A DNA stretch of 64,000 nt from an uncultured Prevotellaceae bacterium (GCA_900319225.1 ONNV01000003.1:248001-312000); one strand, 5' to 3'; positions 26,557 through 36,147 are shown, counted from the first letter of the stretch. The notes: generated from the sequence alone by a model not told the origin. Numbers and translations: made by a program.

Positions 26557-27954
26557 TTATTTGCCTGAATGCTTGGCCTCAATAGCCTTGTTCATCTCAT
26601 CAAGCTTCTCATCGGTAAGAGGATACTTGTAGATAAGATAAGCAACAATTATAAGCAGGATGGCAGGAATGATTGTGGTGAACCACAGGATTGCATTCTG
26701 TACAGTGGGTGAATAGTTGTTCAGCTCAGTGTAGTAAGCGTTAACGGGAGCGCTTATGAATGATGCCAGGAACACTACAACGAATACACCCAGAACCAGC
26801 TGGAGGCACTTGTTAGCCTTGAACTCCTGCCACATCTCACCGAATGAAACCGGCTTCTCAGGTGTGGTGGTGATGTTCTCCTTGCTGCCCATGAAGCAGA
26901 GGGTGAGCAGGATGAAACCTACTATTGCAAAGATGCAGGTAACGGTGAACCAAGCCTTGGGATCTGTAGGCAGAGCTGACTCCTCGCTGGCAAGGTTGAA
27001 TCCGATCATACCCATTACCAGAGGAGTGATCCAACCTGCGATTGAGAAACCGGCCTTGAAGGCAACACCTGCAAGAGCGTTTACGGTAGCGGCGGGACGG
27101 TTACCGGTACGGTACTCGGCCTCAGTTACGACCTCAGGAACCAGAGCCCACATGAGTGAACCAACCAGCAGACCTACACCGGTCATGATCTTGGCGATCT
27201 GGATCACGGTCTTGCACTCGGCAACGTTGAAGAACTTACCAACGGTGAACAGGATTGCGAAACCTACAAAACCTACGCAGAGCAGCAGGTAGTAAAGACC
27301 CTTCTTTCCGAACCATCTCTTGAGGATAGGCAGTGAAGGCAGGATGATGAATGCGGGGATGGTACCGATAGCCATGAAGATAGCCTGGTTCCAGTTGATG
27401 GCTGAGTGAACGCACATAGCCAGACCTATGGGGAAACCGGCCTGAACTACGATCTGACCGATATTGGCGCATACCATACGGGTTGATGTGAGGATAAGTA
27501 CCTCATCGTTGTCACGGGTCATAGAGGCCATGATTGAGCCGTAAGGTATATTCACTACAGAGTAGATCATGCTAAGCAGGGTGTAGCTTACGGTAGCATA
27601 AACAATCTTCATGCTCATGGACCATGTAGCTACTGTGGGAAGCATCAGGAAGCAGGCGGCAACAGTAAGGGGTATGCCACCGTAAAGAAGATAAGTACGA
27701 TACTTTCCAAGCTTGGGATTGTGGTTATCAATGTATTTTCCAACTACAGGGCTCCAGAAGCAGTCAAGGAGTCTGACTCCAAGGATAAGACCGCTTACAA
27801 AAGCAGGGTTGATTTTGAGTACTGTGCACAGGTACAGCATCAGGAAACATGCAACCGTCTGGAAAATAAGATTCTGGGCAAGGTCACCTGAACCGAATCC
27901 GATTCTCTGGGCCCAACTCAGTTTGTAATAACCGTTGTTAACTTCGTTTGCCAT
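26557..27954 (-). CDS. GPH-family (glycoside-pentoside-hexuronide:cation) sugar symporter, MFS_2
   Basis: 465 residues with about twelve membrane helices. GPH signatures: GSGDLAQNLIF near 22, LLDCFWSPVVGKYIDNHNPK (DxxxDP-type loop) and GKYRTYLLYGGIPL. It would bring in a sugar or glycoside with Na+ or H+. The substrate cannot be read from the sequence, and no glycosidase or polysaccharide utilisation genes lie beside it. It is monocistronic: a -7 element at 28008-28015 and a strong terminator at 26498-26532. Confidence 0.9.
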   Translation of the reverse strand: MANEVNNGYYKLSWAQRIGFGSGDLAQNLIFQTVACFLMLYLCTVLKINPAFVSGLILGVRLLDCFWSPVVGKYIDNHNPKLGKYRTYLLYGGIPLTVAACFLMLPTVATWSMSMKIVYATVSYTLLSMIYSVVNIPYGSIMASMTRDNDEVLILTSTRMVCANIGQIVVQAGFPIGLAMCVHSAINWNQAIFMAIGTIPAFIILPSLPILKRWFGKKGLYYLLLCVGFVGFAILFTVGKFFNVAECKTVIQIAKIMTGVGLLVGSLMWALVPEVVTEAEYRTGNRPAATVNALAGVAFKAGFSIAGWITPLVMGMIGFNLASEESALPTDPKAWFTVTCIFAIVGFILLTLCFMGSKENITTTPEKPVSFGEMWQEFKANKCLQLVLGVFVVVFLASFISAPVNAYYTELNNYSPTVQNAILWFTTIIPAILLIIVAYLIYKYPLTDEKLDEMNKAIEAKHSGK

Positions 27955-28007
27955 AAAAATGAGTTTATTGATTAATAATTATTGGTTAAGTCTAAATTTT
28001 CAGCCCA

Positions 28008-28015
28008 CAAACTTA
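28008..28015 (-). promoter_or_regulatory. -7 element for the GPH symporter
   Basis: TAAGTTTG on the minus strand matches TAnnTTTG. It is 53 bases upstream of the ATG at 27954. No TTTG at -33 is seen. Confidence 0.45.
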
Positions 28016-28070
28016 CAAAAAAATCGTTTGCTCCAGCCATTTAAGGTCTTATTATGTACATGGTACGGCA

Positions 28071-29720
28071 TCATTCACCCGTCTCCATATACTTTACCGC
28101 CCGCAGTATGGTCTCATCCAGCTCCTGGATGACCTGATAATAGGCGTTCATGCCCCAGATAAGACGTGCTATGCTGGCCTTGAGCTGTGTCTTGAATATG
28201 GGCAGGCTCTCGTTGTACTGCTCCTCATCAAAATCAACCTTGGCGTCACTGGCCTTGTCCTGGAAAAGCTTAAGCACGTCATTGCCCACCTCAAAACCGC
28301 GGTTATAGTCAGCGAATGTCCTGTAACGGCGCTGCAGCATACGTCTGTTACGCTCTGTGTACTGCATGGAGGTGTTCAGGACCACGTTCTTGGCTGTCAC
28401 CTTACGGTAATACTGGTTGGTACGGGTTGTATCCAGCGGTACGAATATATCGGGCATGATACCGCCTCCGCCATATACGGTACGGCGCTCTATCATGGTG
28501 CTGTACTTGAGTGAATCGGGGAAATGTATGCTGTCCCTGTTGGTAAGTTCTCCATGGTTAAGACGCTCCAGAATGTCATCACCGTAATCCACATCCTTGC
28601 CGTAAGGTTTCTGGATGCATCGGCCCACGGGAGTATAATACTTGGCTACGGTAAGACGTATCAGCGAGCCGTCATGGAACTCAATGGGACGCTGGACCAG
28701 GCCCTTGCCGAATGAGCGGCGGCCTACGATCGTAGCACGGTCCCAATCCTGTACTGCGCCCGATACAATCTCGCTGGCCGATGCCGAGTACTCATCAACC
28801 AGCACCACCACCTTACCGTCACGGAAACGGCCTCGTCCGTCGGCCATATAGGCGCTGCGGGGTGAGCGTCGGCCCTCGGTGTAAACCACCATCTGGTCAC
28901 GGTTAAGGAACTCATTGGCTATACCCACGGCAGCCATCAGCAGGCCACCTCCGTTACCCTGCAGGTCCAGGATAAGTGACTGTGCACCCTGACGGCGCAG
29001 GTCAGAGAGTTTCTCCTCAAACTCCTGCACCGTGGTGGCTCCAAAGCTGGATATCTTTATGTATCCTATGCCCGGACGGATCATGTATCCGGCATCGACG
29101 GTATTTACGGGTATCTTGTCACGTGTAACCGTGAAATGTATCAGTTCATCCACTCCGCGGCGGTTTATGCCCAATACCACCTTGGTGCCTTTGGGGCCGC
29201 GCAGACGTTTCATTATGCTCTCCTGTGACATCTTGACTCCGGCAATGGCCGTGTCATTCACGGTCACAATACGGTCTCCGGCCAATATGCCCACCTTCTC
29301 CGACGGTCCGTCTGGTATGGGCTGTACTATGAACAGCGTATCCTCAACCATATTGAACTGCACGCCTATGCCCTCAAATGATCCCATCAGGGTCTCGTTT
29401 GACTTGTCATTCTCCTCGGGGGTAAGGTATGTAGAGTGCGGGTCAAGCTCCTCAAGCATGCCTCTTATGGCGCTCTCAACTATCTTTTTCTCATCAACAT
29501 CCTCCACATAAAGGGCCGATATGGCACCCTCGGCTACCAGCAGTTTCTGCAACTCGGCATCAATTGAGGTAGCCTGCTGCTGCATCTGGGGTTGACGCTG
29601 TATCTGGGGTTGCATCTGGGGTTGACGCTGCTGGATCTGCGGCTGTCCTATACGTCCCGGCTGGGCCATAAGAGCCTGTGTAATGCAGAATGCTATGATC
29701 AGTGTATATATCTTTCTCAT
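28071..29720 (-). CDS. S41 family C-terminal processing peptidase with PDZ domain
   Basis: 549 residues from the ATG at 29720; an upstream TTG would overlap coaD. A signal peptide (to about residue 19, ALMA) is followed by a Gln/Pro/Met-rich repeat (about 25-50). The PDZ domain lies at about 110-190 (GIGVQFNMVEDTLFIVQPIP, VGILAGDRIVTVNDTAIAG). The protease domain has GNGGGLL, the catalytic serine in YSASASEIVSGA and the lysine in RSFGKGLVQ. It cleaves periplasmic proteins from their C-terminus. It follows coaD by 5 bases, in the parE-coaD-protease order common in Bacteroidales. Confidence 0.93.
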   Translation of the reverse strand: MRKIYTLIIAFCITQALMAQPGRIGQPQIQQRQPQMQPQIQRQPQMQQQATSIDAELQKLLVAEGAISALYVEDVDEKKIVESAIRGMLEELDPHSTYLTPEENDKSNETLMGSFEGIGVQFNMVEDTLFIVQPIPDGPSEKVGILAGDRIVTVNDTAIAGVKMSQESIMKRLRGPKGTKVVLGINRRGVDELIHFTVTRDKIPVNTVDAGYMIRPGIGYIKISSFGATTVQEFEEKLSDLRRQGAQSLILDLQGNGGGLLMAAVGIANEFLNRDQMVVYTEGRRSPRSAYMADGRGRFRDGKVVVLVDEYSASASEIVSGAVQDWDRATIVGRRSFGKGLVQRPIEFHDGSLIRLTVAKYYTPVGRCIQKPYGKDVDYGDDILERLNHGELTNRDSIHFPDSLKYSTMIERRTVYGGGGIMPDIFVPLDTTRTNQYYRKVTAKNVVLNTSMQYTERNRRMLQRRYRTFADYNRGFEVGNDVLKLFQDKASDAKVDFDEEQYNESLPIFKTQLKASIARLIWGMNAYYQVIQELDETILRAVKYMETGE

Positions 29721-29725
29721 ATTGT

Positions 29726-30181
29726 TCAAAAATAGGGTTTGAATGTTTCTATAACCAGGTTATCCACCCCACGGCCATACAGGTGCAACTCACGTACCAG
29801 GCTGCTGCTTACATGCTGCATCTCCTTGCTTGCCACAAGCAGCACGGTCTCAACGCCGTCTATGGCACGGTTTATATCGGCCAGATTACGCTCTTTGTCA
29901 TAATCCGATACTGAGCGGATGCCACGCAGCAGGGCATCGCAGCCTGCCTCACGCAGGGCATCCACGGTAAGGCCCTTGTACTCAGTCACCTTTACGCGGG
30001 GCTCATCCTTGTAGAAATCACTTATGGCCTGTTTACGTACGGCGGCGCTTAGCAGAGGCTTCTTCTCATCATTGACGCCTACGGCAATCACCACCTGGGT
30101 GGCCAGACGCAGCGCACGCTCCACCAGGTCGGCGTGTCCTATCGTGAAAGGGTCAAAAGAGCCCGGAAAAAACAGTTTCAT
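29726..30181 (-). CDS. coaD: Phosphopantetheine adenylyltransferase CoaD
   Basis: 151 residues from the ATG at 30181, so that the protein begins MKLFFPGSFDPFTIGH. T-x-G-H (TIGH) is the nucleotidyltransferase motif. LLRGIRSVSDYDKERNLADIN and VSSSLVREL complete the family pattern. It makes dephospho-CoA from 4'-phosphopantetheine and ATP, the penultimate step of CoA synthesis. The gene lies 12 bases after parE and 5 before the protease. Confidence 0.96.
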   Translation of the reverse strand: MKLFFPGSFDPFTIGHADLVERALRLATQVVIAVGVNDEKKPLLSAAVRKQAISDFYKDEPRVKVTEYKGLTVDALREAGCDALLRGIRSVSDYDKERNLADINRAIDGVETVLLVASKEMQHVSSSLVRELHLYGRGVDNLVIETFKPYF

Positions 30182-30193
30182 ACTACAATCCAA

Positions 30194-32152
30194 TTAGAAT
30201 TTCTCACCTTCATCCTCATCCACGATATCCTCCTCTACCACAAGGTTATCAATGATAAAGTTCTGACGCTCCATGGTGTTCTTGCCCATATAGAATGAGA
30301 GCAGGTCATCCACGGCATCGGTTTTCTTAAGGGTTACCAGCTCCAGACGCATGTCGGGGCCGATAAAGTTCTTGAACTCATCGGGCGATATCTCACCGAG
30401 TCCTTTGAATCGGGTTATTTCAGGGTTGGGTGACAGCTTCTCAATGGCCTGGCGGCGCTCCTCCTCAGTGTAGCAGTAGATGGTCTCAAACTCACCCTTC
30501 TCTGTCACGATTCCGTCCACATGACCGGCCGGGCCCTTTTTCTTCTTGCGTTTGTTACGTACGCGGAACAGCGGGGTCTGCAGGATGTAGACATGGCCCT
30601 TCCTGATAAGTTCCGGGAAGAACTGCAGGAAGAATGTTATCATCAAAAGACGTATGTGCATGCCGTCCACATCGGCATCGGTAGCTACTATTATCTTGTT
30701 GTAACGCAGGTCGTCCAGTCCCTCCTCTATGTTCAGGGCTGCCTGCAGCAGGTTGAACTCCTCATTCTCATAAACCACCTTCTTGGTGAGTCCGTAGCAG
30801 TTAAGCGGCTTACCGCGCAGGCTGAATACAGCCTGTGTGTTCACGTCACGGCTCTTGGTGATGGATCCGCTGGCGGAGTCACCCTCAGTTATGAATATGC
30901 AGCTCTCCTCCTGGCGGTCACCGCGGGCATCGTTCAGGTGGATGCGGCAGTCGGCCAGTTTGCGGTTGTGAAGGTTGGCCTTCTTGGCGCGCTCACGTGC
31001 CTGCTTGGTTATGCCGGCTATCTCCTTACGCTCCTTCTCTGATTCCAGGATCTTCTTGAGCAGCACATCGGCTATCTCAGGCTCCTTATGCAGCAGGTCA
31101 TCAACCTCCTTCTTTATGAAATCACCCACGAACTTGTTGAGTGACACGCCTCCGTTAGGGCTCATGGTGGTAGAACCCAGCTTGATCTTGGTCTGGCTCT
31201 CAAACACAGGCTCCTCAACGTTAAGGGCAATCGCGGCAACTATACCGTTACGTACGTCACCCAGTTCAAAGTTCTTACCGTAGAACTCCTTTATGGTACG
31301 TGCTATATGCTCCTTGAATGCGCTCTGGTGGGTACCGCCCTGTGATGTGTACTGACCGTTCACGAATGAGTAGTACTCCTCACCGTACTGGTTGGTATGG
31401 GTGAACGCTATCTCTATGTCAGTACCCTGCAGGTGGATTATGGGATAGAGGCTCTGGGCGCTCATACGCTCTCCCAACAGGTCCTCCAGACCGTTGCGTG
31501 ACATGAACCTCTGGCCATTGTACATGATGGTAAGGCCGGTATTCAGGTAGGTGTAGTTACGCAGCATGGTCTCTATTATGGCAGGACGGAACTGGTAACC
31601 GGTAAAGAGCTGGTCATCGGGCTCAAACTTTACGCAGGTTCCGTGCTCATCGGCACTGGGCTGGGTCTCATCGGACTGCAGCTTGCCGCGCTCAAACTTT
31701 AGGGTGCGAACCTTACCGTCACGCCAGCTGCTTACCTCAAAGTGCAGGCTCAGCGCATTCACGGCCTTAAGGCCCACACCGTTCAGGCCCACGCTCTTCT
31801 TGAAAGCCTTGCTGTCAAACTTACCGCCGGTATTGAGGATGCTGACAGCCTCCAGCAGCTTACCCTGAGGGATTCCACGGCCATAGTCACGCACCACCAC
31901 ACGGCCGGTATCGACCAGGTCAATCTCGATGCGCTTGCCCGTGTTCATGCGGAACTCATCCACACTGTTGTCTATTATCTCCTTTAGCAGCACATAGATA
32001 CCGTCATCGGCCTGAGATCCGTCACCCAGTTTACCGATATACATACCGGGACGCATACGGATATGCTCCATATCGTCCATGTGGCGGATATTATCCTCAT
32101 TGTACTGCACCTGTGGTGCCGCGGGGTCAAATAATTCCTCTGAGTCTGCCAT
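30194..32152 (-). CDS. parE: DNA topoisomerase IV subunit B (ParE)
   Basis: 652 residues. GHKL ATPase motifs: [35 protein letters not shown]. The TOPRIM domain has EGDSASG and [10 protein letters not shown]. The protein ends shortly after [15 protein letters not shown], without a GyrB-type insertion. Together with ParC it decatenates chromosomes. It could in principle be a GyrB, but the length, the [19 protein letters not shown] variant and the coaD/protease neighbours match the Bacteroidales ParE locus. parC is not in the window. Confidence 0.9.
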   Translation of the reverse strand: MADSEELFDPAAPQVQYNEDNIRHMDDMEHIRMRPGMYIGKLGDGSQADDGIYVLLKEIIDNSVDEFRMNTGKRIEIDLVDTGRVVVRDYGRGIPQGKLLEAVSILNTGGKFDSKAFKKSVGLNGVGLKAVNALSLHFEVSSWRDGKVRTLKFERGKLQSDETQPSADEHGTCVKFEPDDQLFTGYQFRPAIIETMLRNYTYLNTGLTIMYNGQRFMSRNGLEDLLGERMSAQSLYPIIHLQGTDIEIAFTHTNQYGEEYYSFVNGQYTSQGGTHQSAFKEHIARTIKEFYGKNFELGDVRNGIVAAIALNVEEPVFESQTKIKLGSTTMSPNGGVSLNKFVGDFIKKEVDDLLHKEPEIADVLLKKILESEKERKEIAGITKQARERAKKANLHNRKLADCRIHLNDARGDRQEESCIFITEGDSASGSITKSRDVNTQAVFSLRGKPLNCYGLTKKVVYENEEFNLLQAALNIEEGLDDLRYNKIIVATDADVDGMHIRLLMITFFLQFFPELIRKGHVYILQTPLFRVRNKRKKKKGPAGHVDGIVTEKGEFETIYCYTEEERRQAIEKLSPNPEITRFKGLGEISPDEFKNFIGPDMRLELVTLKKTDAVDDLLSFYMGKNTMERQNFIIDNLVVEEDIVDEDEGEKF

Positions 32153-32198
32153 ATATCTGTATTATACTGTTTTCTGTCAATAATTAAATCCACCTGGG

Positions 32199-33341
32199 TC
32201 AGATGCTCTTGTAGAACACAGCCCTGCGGCGTACTATCTTTACATCCTTAAAGTAATCCCACTGGGACTGGACCTTTATGTTATCCTCCAGCTCCGGGTT
32301 GGACTCGCCGTAAACTATACCGGCCTCCTTGGACTGTTTGGTAAGCAGCCCGAAAGGCACTGCACTCACACCCTTGTTCTGATACTCGGGCTTGACTGCC
32401 ACAAAAAGCATCTCAAGCACCTCAGGGTGTTTCCATTTCAGGGCCTTGATTATATGCCACCAGCCAAACGGGAACAGACGTCCCTGCGCTTTCTGCAGCG
32501 CACGGGCAAGTGAGTACATAGCCAGCGTACCGGCCACCATATTGTCATCCTTGTCAAGCACGAACACCGCCAGACGCTTATCCAGAAGCGGCACATAACG
32601 GCGTGCAAAATCCTCAATCTGCTTATCGGAGAAAGCCGAGTATCCGTACAGAGGAGCAAAAGACTCGTTCACCAGATGGAACAGCTTGCGGGCGTATATC
32701 CTGGCCTCGGCATTCTTACTGTGGCTGAACCGGGCCACATGCAGGTTGTATCGGTCAAGCACTATATCGGTAAGACGCGCCATTTTCTCAGGCACCCCGT
32801 AATTGGGGACATGACGCTCCACCCATTTGGCCGATGGCTGCAACCCCAGCCTCTCCATATGCTGCGGATAATAGGGGTAGTTGTAGATGGTAGCCATGGT
32901 ACCGATAAGGTCAAAACCATCGGTCAGCATACCCTCCGGGTCAAAATCAGTAAAACCGAACGGGCCCTCCAGCCTGTCCATTCCACGCTCCCTGCCCCAT
33001 GCGGCTACCGCATCAAGCAGCGCTCCCGATACCCTGATGTCATCAATAAAATCTATCCATCCGAACCTAACGGTCTTTACCTTCCATACCTCATTGGCCT
33101 TACCGTTTATGATGGCGGCCACACGACCCACCACCTTGCCGTCCATGAGAGCCAGAAAAGGCTGGGCCTCACAGAACTCCAACGCGGCGTTCCTGGATGG
33201 TTTGAAAGTATTGACGGTATCCCTTATCAGGTCAGGAACCGCATAGGGATGGTTCCTGTACAGCTGCACATTGAACCGCGCAAAACGGCGCAGGTCCCTG
33301 CCGCTCCTTACGGGTATGACGGATATTCTCTTATCGGACAT
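32199..33341 (-). CDS. GNAT-fold N-acyltransferase-like protein
   Basis: 380 residues from the ATG at 33341, preceded by GGAG. A GTG 9 bases upstream is an alternative. An N-terminal region (VIPVRSGRDLRRFARFNVQLYRNHPYAVPD) and a C-terminal segment EMLFVAVKPEYQNKGVSAVPFGLL resemble the acetyl-CoA binding site of GNAT proteins (QxxGx). LEGPFGFTDFDPEGMLTDGF is typical of the long Bacteroidales GNAT-like family. The substrate is unknown. It stands alone between parE and the tRNA locus. Confidence 0.75.
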   Translation of the reverse strand: MSDKRISVIPVRSGRDLRRFARFNVQLYRNHPYAVPDLIRDTVNTFKPSRNAALEFCEAQPFLALMDGKVVGRVAAIINGKANEVWKVKTVRFGWIDFIDDIRVSGALLDAVAAWGRERGMDRLEGPFGFTDFDPEGMLTDGFDLIGTMATIYNYPYYPQHMERLGLQPSAKWVERHVPNYGVPEKMARLTDIVLDRYNLHVARFSHSKNAEARIYARKLFHLVNESFAPLYGYSAFSDKQIEDFARRYVPLLDKRLAVFVLDKDDNMVAGTLAMYSLARALQKAQGRLFPFGWWHIIKALKWKHPEVLEMLFVAVKPEYQNKGVSAVPFGLLTKQSKEAGIVYGESNPELEDNIKVQSQWDYFKDVKIVRRRAVFYKSI

Positions 33342-33392
33342 TATCTCCACACAAATTCAATTCAGCGAAGATACAAAATTACCCCCACAATT

Positions 33393-33462
33393 AGCCCTAG
33401 ATGGCCCACAAAAAATAAAAGCTCAAAACCTCGGTCCCAGGTTCAAGCCCCAGATGTCCACA
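33393..33462 (+). repeat. Two fragments resembling the 3' end of the neighbouring tRNA-Met, inverted to it
   Basis: 33393-33413 is identical, in reverse complement, to the tRNA-Met 3' end and flank (33492-33512). 33432-33462 is a second, diverged copy covering the T arm (GGTTCAAGCCCCAG) and acceptor end. Neither has D or anticodon arms, so neither is a gene. They lie beyond the tRNA terminator, in the opposite orientation to the intact tRNA. Confidence 0.8.
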
Positions 33463-33465
33463 TAC

Positions 33466-33489
33466 AAAAAAAACCGCTTTCGGCGGTTT
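33466..33489 (-). terminator. Intrinsic terminator of tRNA-Met
   Basis: The stem AAACCGC/GCGGTTT (33471-33477, 33483-33489), loop of 5, is followed on the minus strand by eight U (33473-33466). It starts 7 bases after the tRNA 3' end. The T-rich plus-strand side may make it bidirectional. Confidence 0.88.
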
Positions 33490-33495
33490 CTTTTG

Positions 33496-33569
33496 TGGGC
33501 CATCTAGGGCTTGAACCTAGGACCTCCAGATTATGAGTCTGTTGCTCTAACCAACTGAGCTAAAAGCCC
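33496..33569 (-). tRNA. tRNA-Met (anticodon CAT)
   Basis: 74 bases, all arms present. The acceptor is GGGCTTT/ATGGCCC with a T-T mismatch and a T-G pair. The D arm is GCTC/GAGC. The anticodon loop is CTCATAA with an A-G mismatch at the top of its stem. The T arm is CTAGG/CCTAG with loop TTCAAGC. CCA is not encoded. The D-loop and GGGC start suggest elongator rather than initiator Met. An Ile2 tRNA (lysidine-modified CAT) cannot be fully excluded. It has its own promoter and terminator. Confidence 0.93.
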
Positions 33570-33613
33570 GGAGAAAGAATCATCGGCCCTGGGCCGACTG
33601 CTTCATTCGGGTG

Positions 33614-33644
33614 CAAAAGTACTTCATTAACCCGAATTTGCAAA
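33614..33644 (-). promoter_or_regulatory. Consensus promoter of tRNA-Met
   Basis: TTTG (33644-33641), exactly 19 bases, then TACTTTTG (33621-33614): a full match to the Bacteroidetes -33/-7 consensus. Transcription would start near 33607, about 38 bases before the mature tRNA. The leader contains the palindrome TCGGCCCTGGGCCGA (33583-33597). Confidence 0.8.
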
Positions 33645-33684
33645 GTTTTGAGCCAAAAAATTCCGTCGCCCCACTTATCTTGAT

Positions 33685-33692
33685 TACTTTTG
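33685..33692 (+). promoter_or_regulatory. -7 element for ribF
   Basis: TACTTTTG matches TAnnTTTG, 20 bases before the ribF ATG at 33713. The -33 position holds TCCG and does not match. It runs divergently from the tRNA promoter. Confidence 0.5.
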
Positions 33693-33712
33693 TAATCCAA
33701 AAGCAAGCCCGT

Positions 33713-34618
33713 ATGACCATACCCGATCCGCAAAACACCAGATACGCCGCCACGATAGGTTTCTTTGACGGAGTACATCTGGGTCACGTGCACCTGCTGC
33801 GCCAGCTTATGGATGCCGCAGCCAAGCGCGGTCTTAAGAGTATGGCCATCACATTCCCGGAGCATCCGCGTCAGATCCTGCAGTCTGATTACCGCCCGCG
33901 CCTGCTCTCCACCCCGGAGGACAAGATGAAACTGCTTGAGGCAACAGGTATTGACTACTGTTTCCCGCTCCATTTCACCACGGCTCTGGCCGCGATGGAT
34001 GCCCGCAGTTTCATGACTGATTTCCTGCAGAAACGTCTGGGTGTGGATATGCTGCTGGTAGGCCATGACCACCATTTTGGCCATGACACCAACCTGGGCA
34101 TTGATGATTACAGGCGTATAGGCAGTGAGATTGGCATGGAGGTCATTCCGGCCGATGCATTCCTGTACAAGGATTCACCCATAAGCAGCTCCCGCATACG
34201 CCGTGAGCTCGTAGCCGGAAACGTAAAGGATGCGGGTGAGATGCTGGGATACCGATACACCATAAGCGGCACCGTGATACACGGTTTGCAGAACGGCCGC
34301 AAGATGGGATTCCCCACCGCAAATCTGGGCCCCTACTGCGAGTTCATGCAGATCCCGGCCGACGGCGTCTATGCCGCTCTTGCCAGGATTGACGGTGAGA
34401 CATGGCCCGCCATGCTCAACATAGGGTTCCGCCCCACGTTTGAGGGTAAGGCCCGTACCATCGAGGCTCACATCCTGGATTTTGACCGTGACATCTATTT
34501 CCACGAGCTTACACTGGAATTCGTGGAGTTCCTGCGCCCGGAGCGCCGTTTCAGCTCACCTCAGGAGCTGGCTGCACAGCTTGAGGCAGACCGCAACAAA
34601 GTAAGACAAACCCTTTAA
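33713..34618 (+). CDS. ribF: Bifunctional riboflavin kinase/FAD synthetase RibF
   Basis: 301 residues from the ATG at 33713, chosen because TIGFFDGVHLGH then falls near residue 14 as in relatives. The FAD synthetase domain contains GFFDGVHLGH and ISSSRIRREL. The C-terminal riboflavin kinase domain has GTVIHGLQNGRKMGFPTANL and DGVYAAL, with NIGFRPTF. It converts riboflavin to FMN and FAD. A CPBP protease gene follows after 9 bases, with no obvious functional link. Confidence 0.96.
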   Translation: MTIPDPQNTRYAATIGFFDGVHLGHVHLLRQLMDAAAKRGLKSMAITFPEHPRQILQSDYRPRLLSTPEDKMKLLEATGIDYCFPLHFTTALAAMDARSFMTDFLQKRLGVDMLLVGHDHHFGHDTNLGIDDYRRIGSEIGMEVIPADAFLYKDSPISSSRIRRELVAGNVKDAGEMLGYRYTISGTVIHGLQNGRKMGFPTANLGPYCEFMQIPADGVYAALARIDGETWPAMLNIGFRPTFEGKARTIEAHILDFDRDIYFHELTLEFVEFLRPERRFSSPQELAAQLEADRNKVRQTL

Positions 34619-34627
34619 GCCACCTAT

Positions 34628-35383
34628 ATGGAGAAAATCAAAAAGACTCTCGTTACCCTGGGTCTCTGGTTGGGATTCCAGCTGATAGTTACGGCCGTAT
34701 TCTACGCCATATCCATCTTAAGACATATTGATTTTGACACATTGGTGGCACCTGCCCTGCTCATATCCGATGCACTGATTGCCGTTTCACTGATTGTAAT
34801 CAGATACTGCAAGGTAAAGGATATGTTTACCCTGATTCCCAAGGATGCATTCACCATATCGGTAATAATGGCTTTAAGCGCACTCTTTGTGGTGGACATG
34901 CTGTCACAGAACCTTGACATACCCGATCTCTTTGAGGATCAGTTCACGGAGATGACCAAGACGCTGACCGGTTTTCTGGGCATCTGTATAGTAGGTCCCA
35001 TAATGGAGGAGATCATGATGCGGCGTGTCATAATGACTGAGATATCTAAGGCAACCGGCCATGTGTGGTGGGGAATCATCATATCGGCCGCCATATTCGC
35101 GGTCATTCACGGCAATCCCATACAGATAGTGTTTGCCCTGCCCGCAGGAATCATATTCGGTTGGCTCTACTACAAGACAGGCAGCCTGACGGTACCCATA
35201 TCGATACATATCATCAACAACACCATATCCTTCTTTACCTTAAAGTACAGTCTGGACTTTAAGATAAACATCTCCACCACCTTGGGTGTAACGGTATTCC
35301 TGGTGCTTGTTATTATAACCCTCTGTTCAATAGTCTGGCTGAACAGATTCTACTCCGGTAAGGAGGAGGTTACAGAGCAATAG
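34628..35383 (+). CDS. CPBP family intramembrane metalloprotease (CAAX-like)
   Basis: 251 residues with about seven or eight membrane helices. The motifs of the ABI/CPBP family are present: EE of GPIMEEIMMRR near residue 121, FAVIHGNP (His) near 158, and HIINNTISF near 196. Some members process prenylated or bacteriocin-related peptides, but no such substrate is near. The gene end overlaps the convergent argB by 14 bases. Confidence 0.88.
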   Translation: MEKIKKTLVTLGLWLGFQLIVTAVFYAISILRHIDFDTLVAPALLISDALIAVSLIVIRYCKVKDMFTLIPKDAFTISVIMALSALFVVDMLSQNLDIPDLFEDQFTEMTKTLTGFLGICIVGPIMEEIMMRRVIMTEISKATGHVWWGIIISAAIFAVIHGNPIQIVFALPAGIIFGWLYYKTGSLTVPISIHIINNTISFFTLKYSLDFKINISTTLGVTVFLVLVIITLCSIVWLNRFYSGKEEVTEQ

Positions 35384-36143
35384 TAGTTCCTGTAAGTTTG
35401 TCAAGTGACTCGGCCTTGGTTATCAGGACCGATGACACTCCCGCCTGCAGTGCGTTGAAAGCGTTCTGTATCTTGGGAATCATACCGCCGCTTATGGTGC
35501 CGTCCTGTACCAGACGCGGGAAATCATAGTATGATATATAGGGAATCACGCTGTTGTCATCATCCTCATGCATGAGCACACCCGGTTTCTCAAAGCAGAA
35601 TATCAGGGTTACCTTGAACAGGCGTGCCAATGCCTTGGCGGCCTCACCGGCTATGGTATCGGCATTGGTATTGAGCAGCTGGCCCTTTCCGTCATGTGTA
35701 AGCGGAGCCAGCACGGGAACTATACCCTTCTCAATGATCGATGCAAGGAACTCGGCATTCACCTCCTTGGGGTCACCTACAAATCCGTAGTCAATCTCCT
35801 TGACGGGGCGCTTATCGGAGCGCATCACGTTGCAGTCTGTACCGGTCAGACCGATGGCGTTGATACCCTCGGCCTGCAGTTTGGCCACGATATTCTTGTT
35901 TACCAGACCACCGTAGACCATTGTCACTACGTCAAGCATATCGGCATCGGTTATACGGCGTCCGTCAACCATCTTGCTCTCTATGCCCAGACGGGTGGCC
36001 ATGGCTGTTGCGGAACGGCCTCCGCCGTGTACCAGCAGTTTCTTACCGGGTATGGCCTTGAAATCAGTGAGCAGACGCTCCAATGTCTCGGGCTGCTCAA
36101 CAATCTTGCCGCCCACCTTTACTATGACAAGTGACTCTTTCAT
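35370..36143 (-). CDS. argB: N-acetylglutamate (or N-succinylglutamate) kinase ArgB
   Basis: 257 residues. Amino acid kinase fold: VIVKVGGKIVE at the N-terminus, LLVHGGGRSATAMATRLG, NTNADTIAGEAAKAL and SGGMIPKIQNAF. It phosphorylates N-acylglutamate in arginine synthesis. In Bacteroides fragilis the pathway uses succinylated intermediates, so the true substrate may be N-succinylglutamate; this cannot be told from sequence. It lies 4 bases after aroK. No other arg genes are in the window. Confidence 0.93.
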   Translation of the reverse strand: MKESLVIVKVGGKIVEQPETLERLLTDFKAIPGKKLLVHGGGRSATAMATRLGIESKMVDGRRITDADMLDVVTMVYGGLVNKNIVAKLQAEGINAIGLTGTDCNVMRSDKRPVKEIDYGFVGDPKEVNAEFLASIIEKGIVPVLAPLTHDGKGQLLNTNADTIAGEAAKALARLFKVTLIFCFEKPGVLMHEDDDNSVIPYISYYDFPRLVQDGTISGGMIPKIQNAFNALQAGVSSVLITKAESLDKLTGTTIAL

Positions 36144-36147
36144 ATGG

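Noticed and set aside
32199-33341. Cargo of an integrated element next to tRNA-Met
   Set aside because: The GNAT-like gene resembles its neighbours in composition and has no integrase or phage genes nearby. The tRNA fragments do not bracket it.
33393-33462. A second tRNA gene on the plus strand
   Set aside because: Only the T arm and acceptor 3' half are present. D arm, anticodon arm and 5' acceptor are missing.
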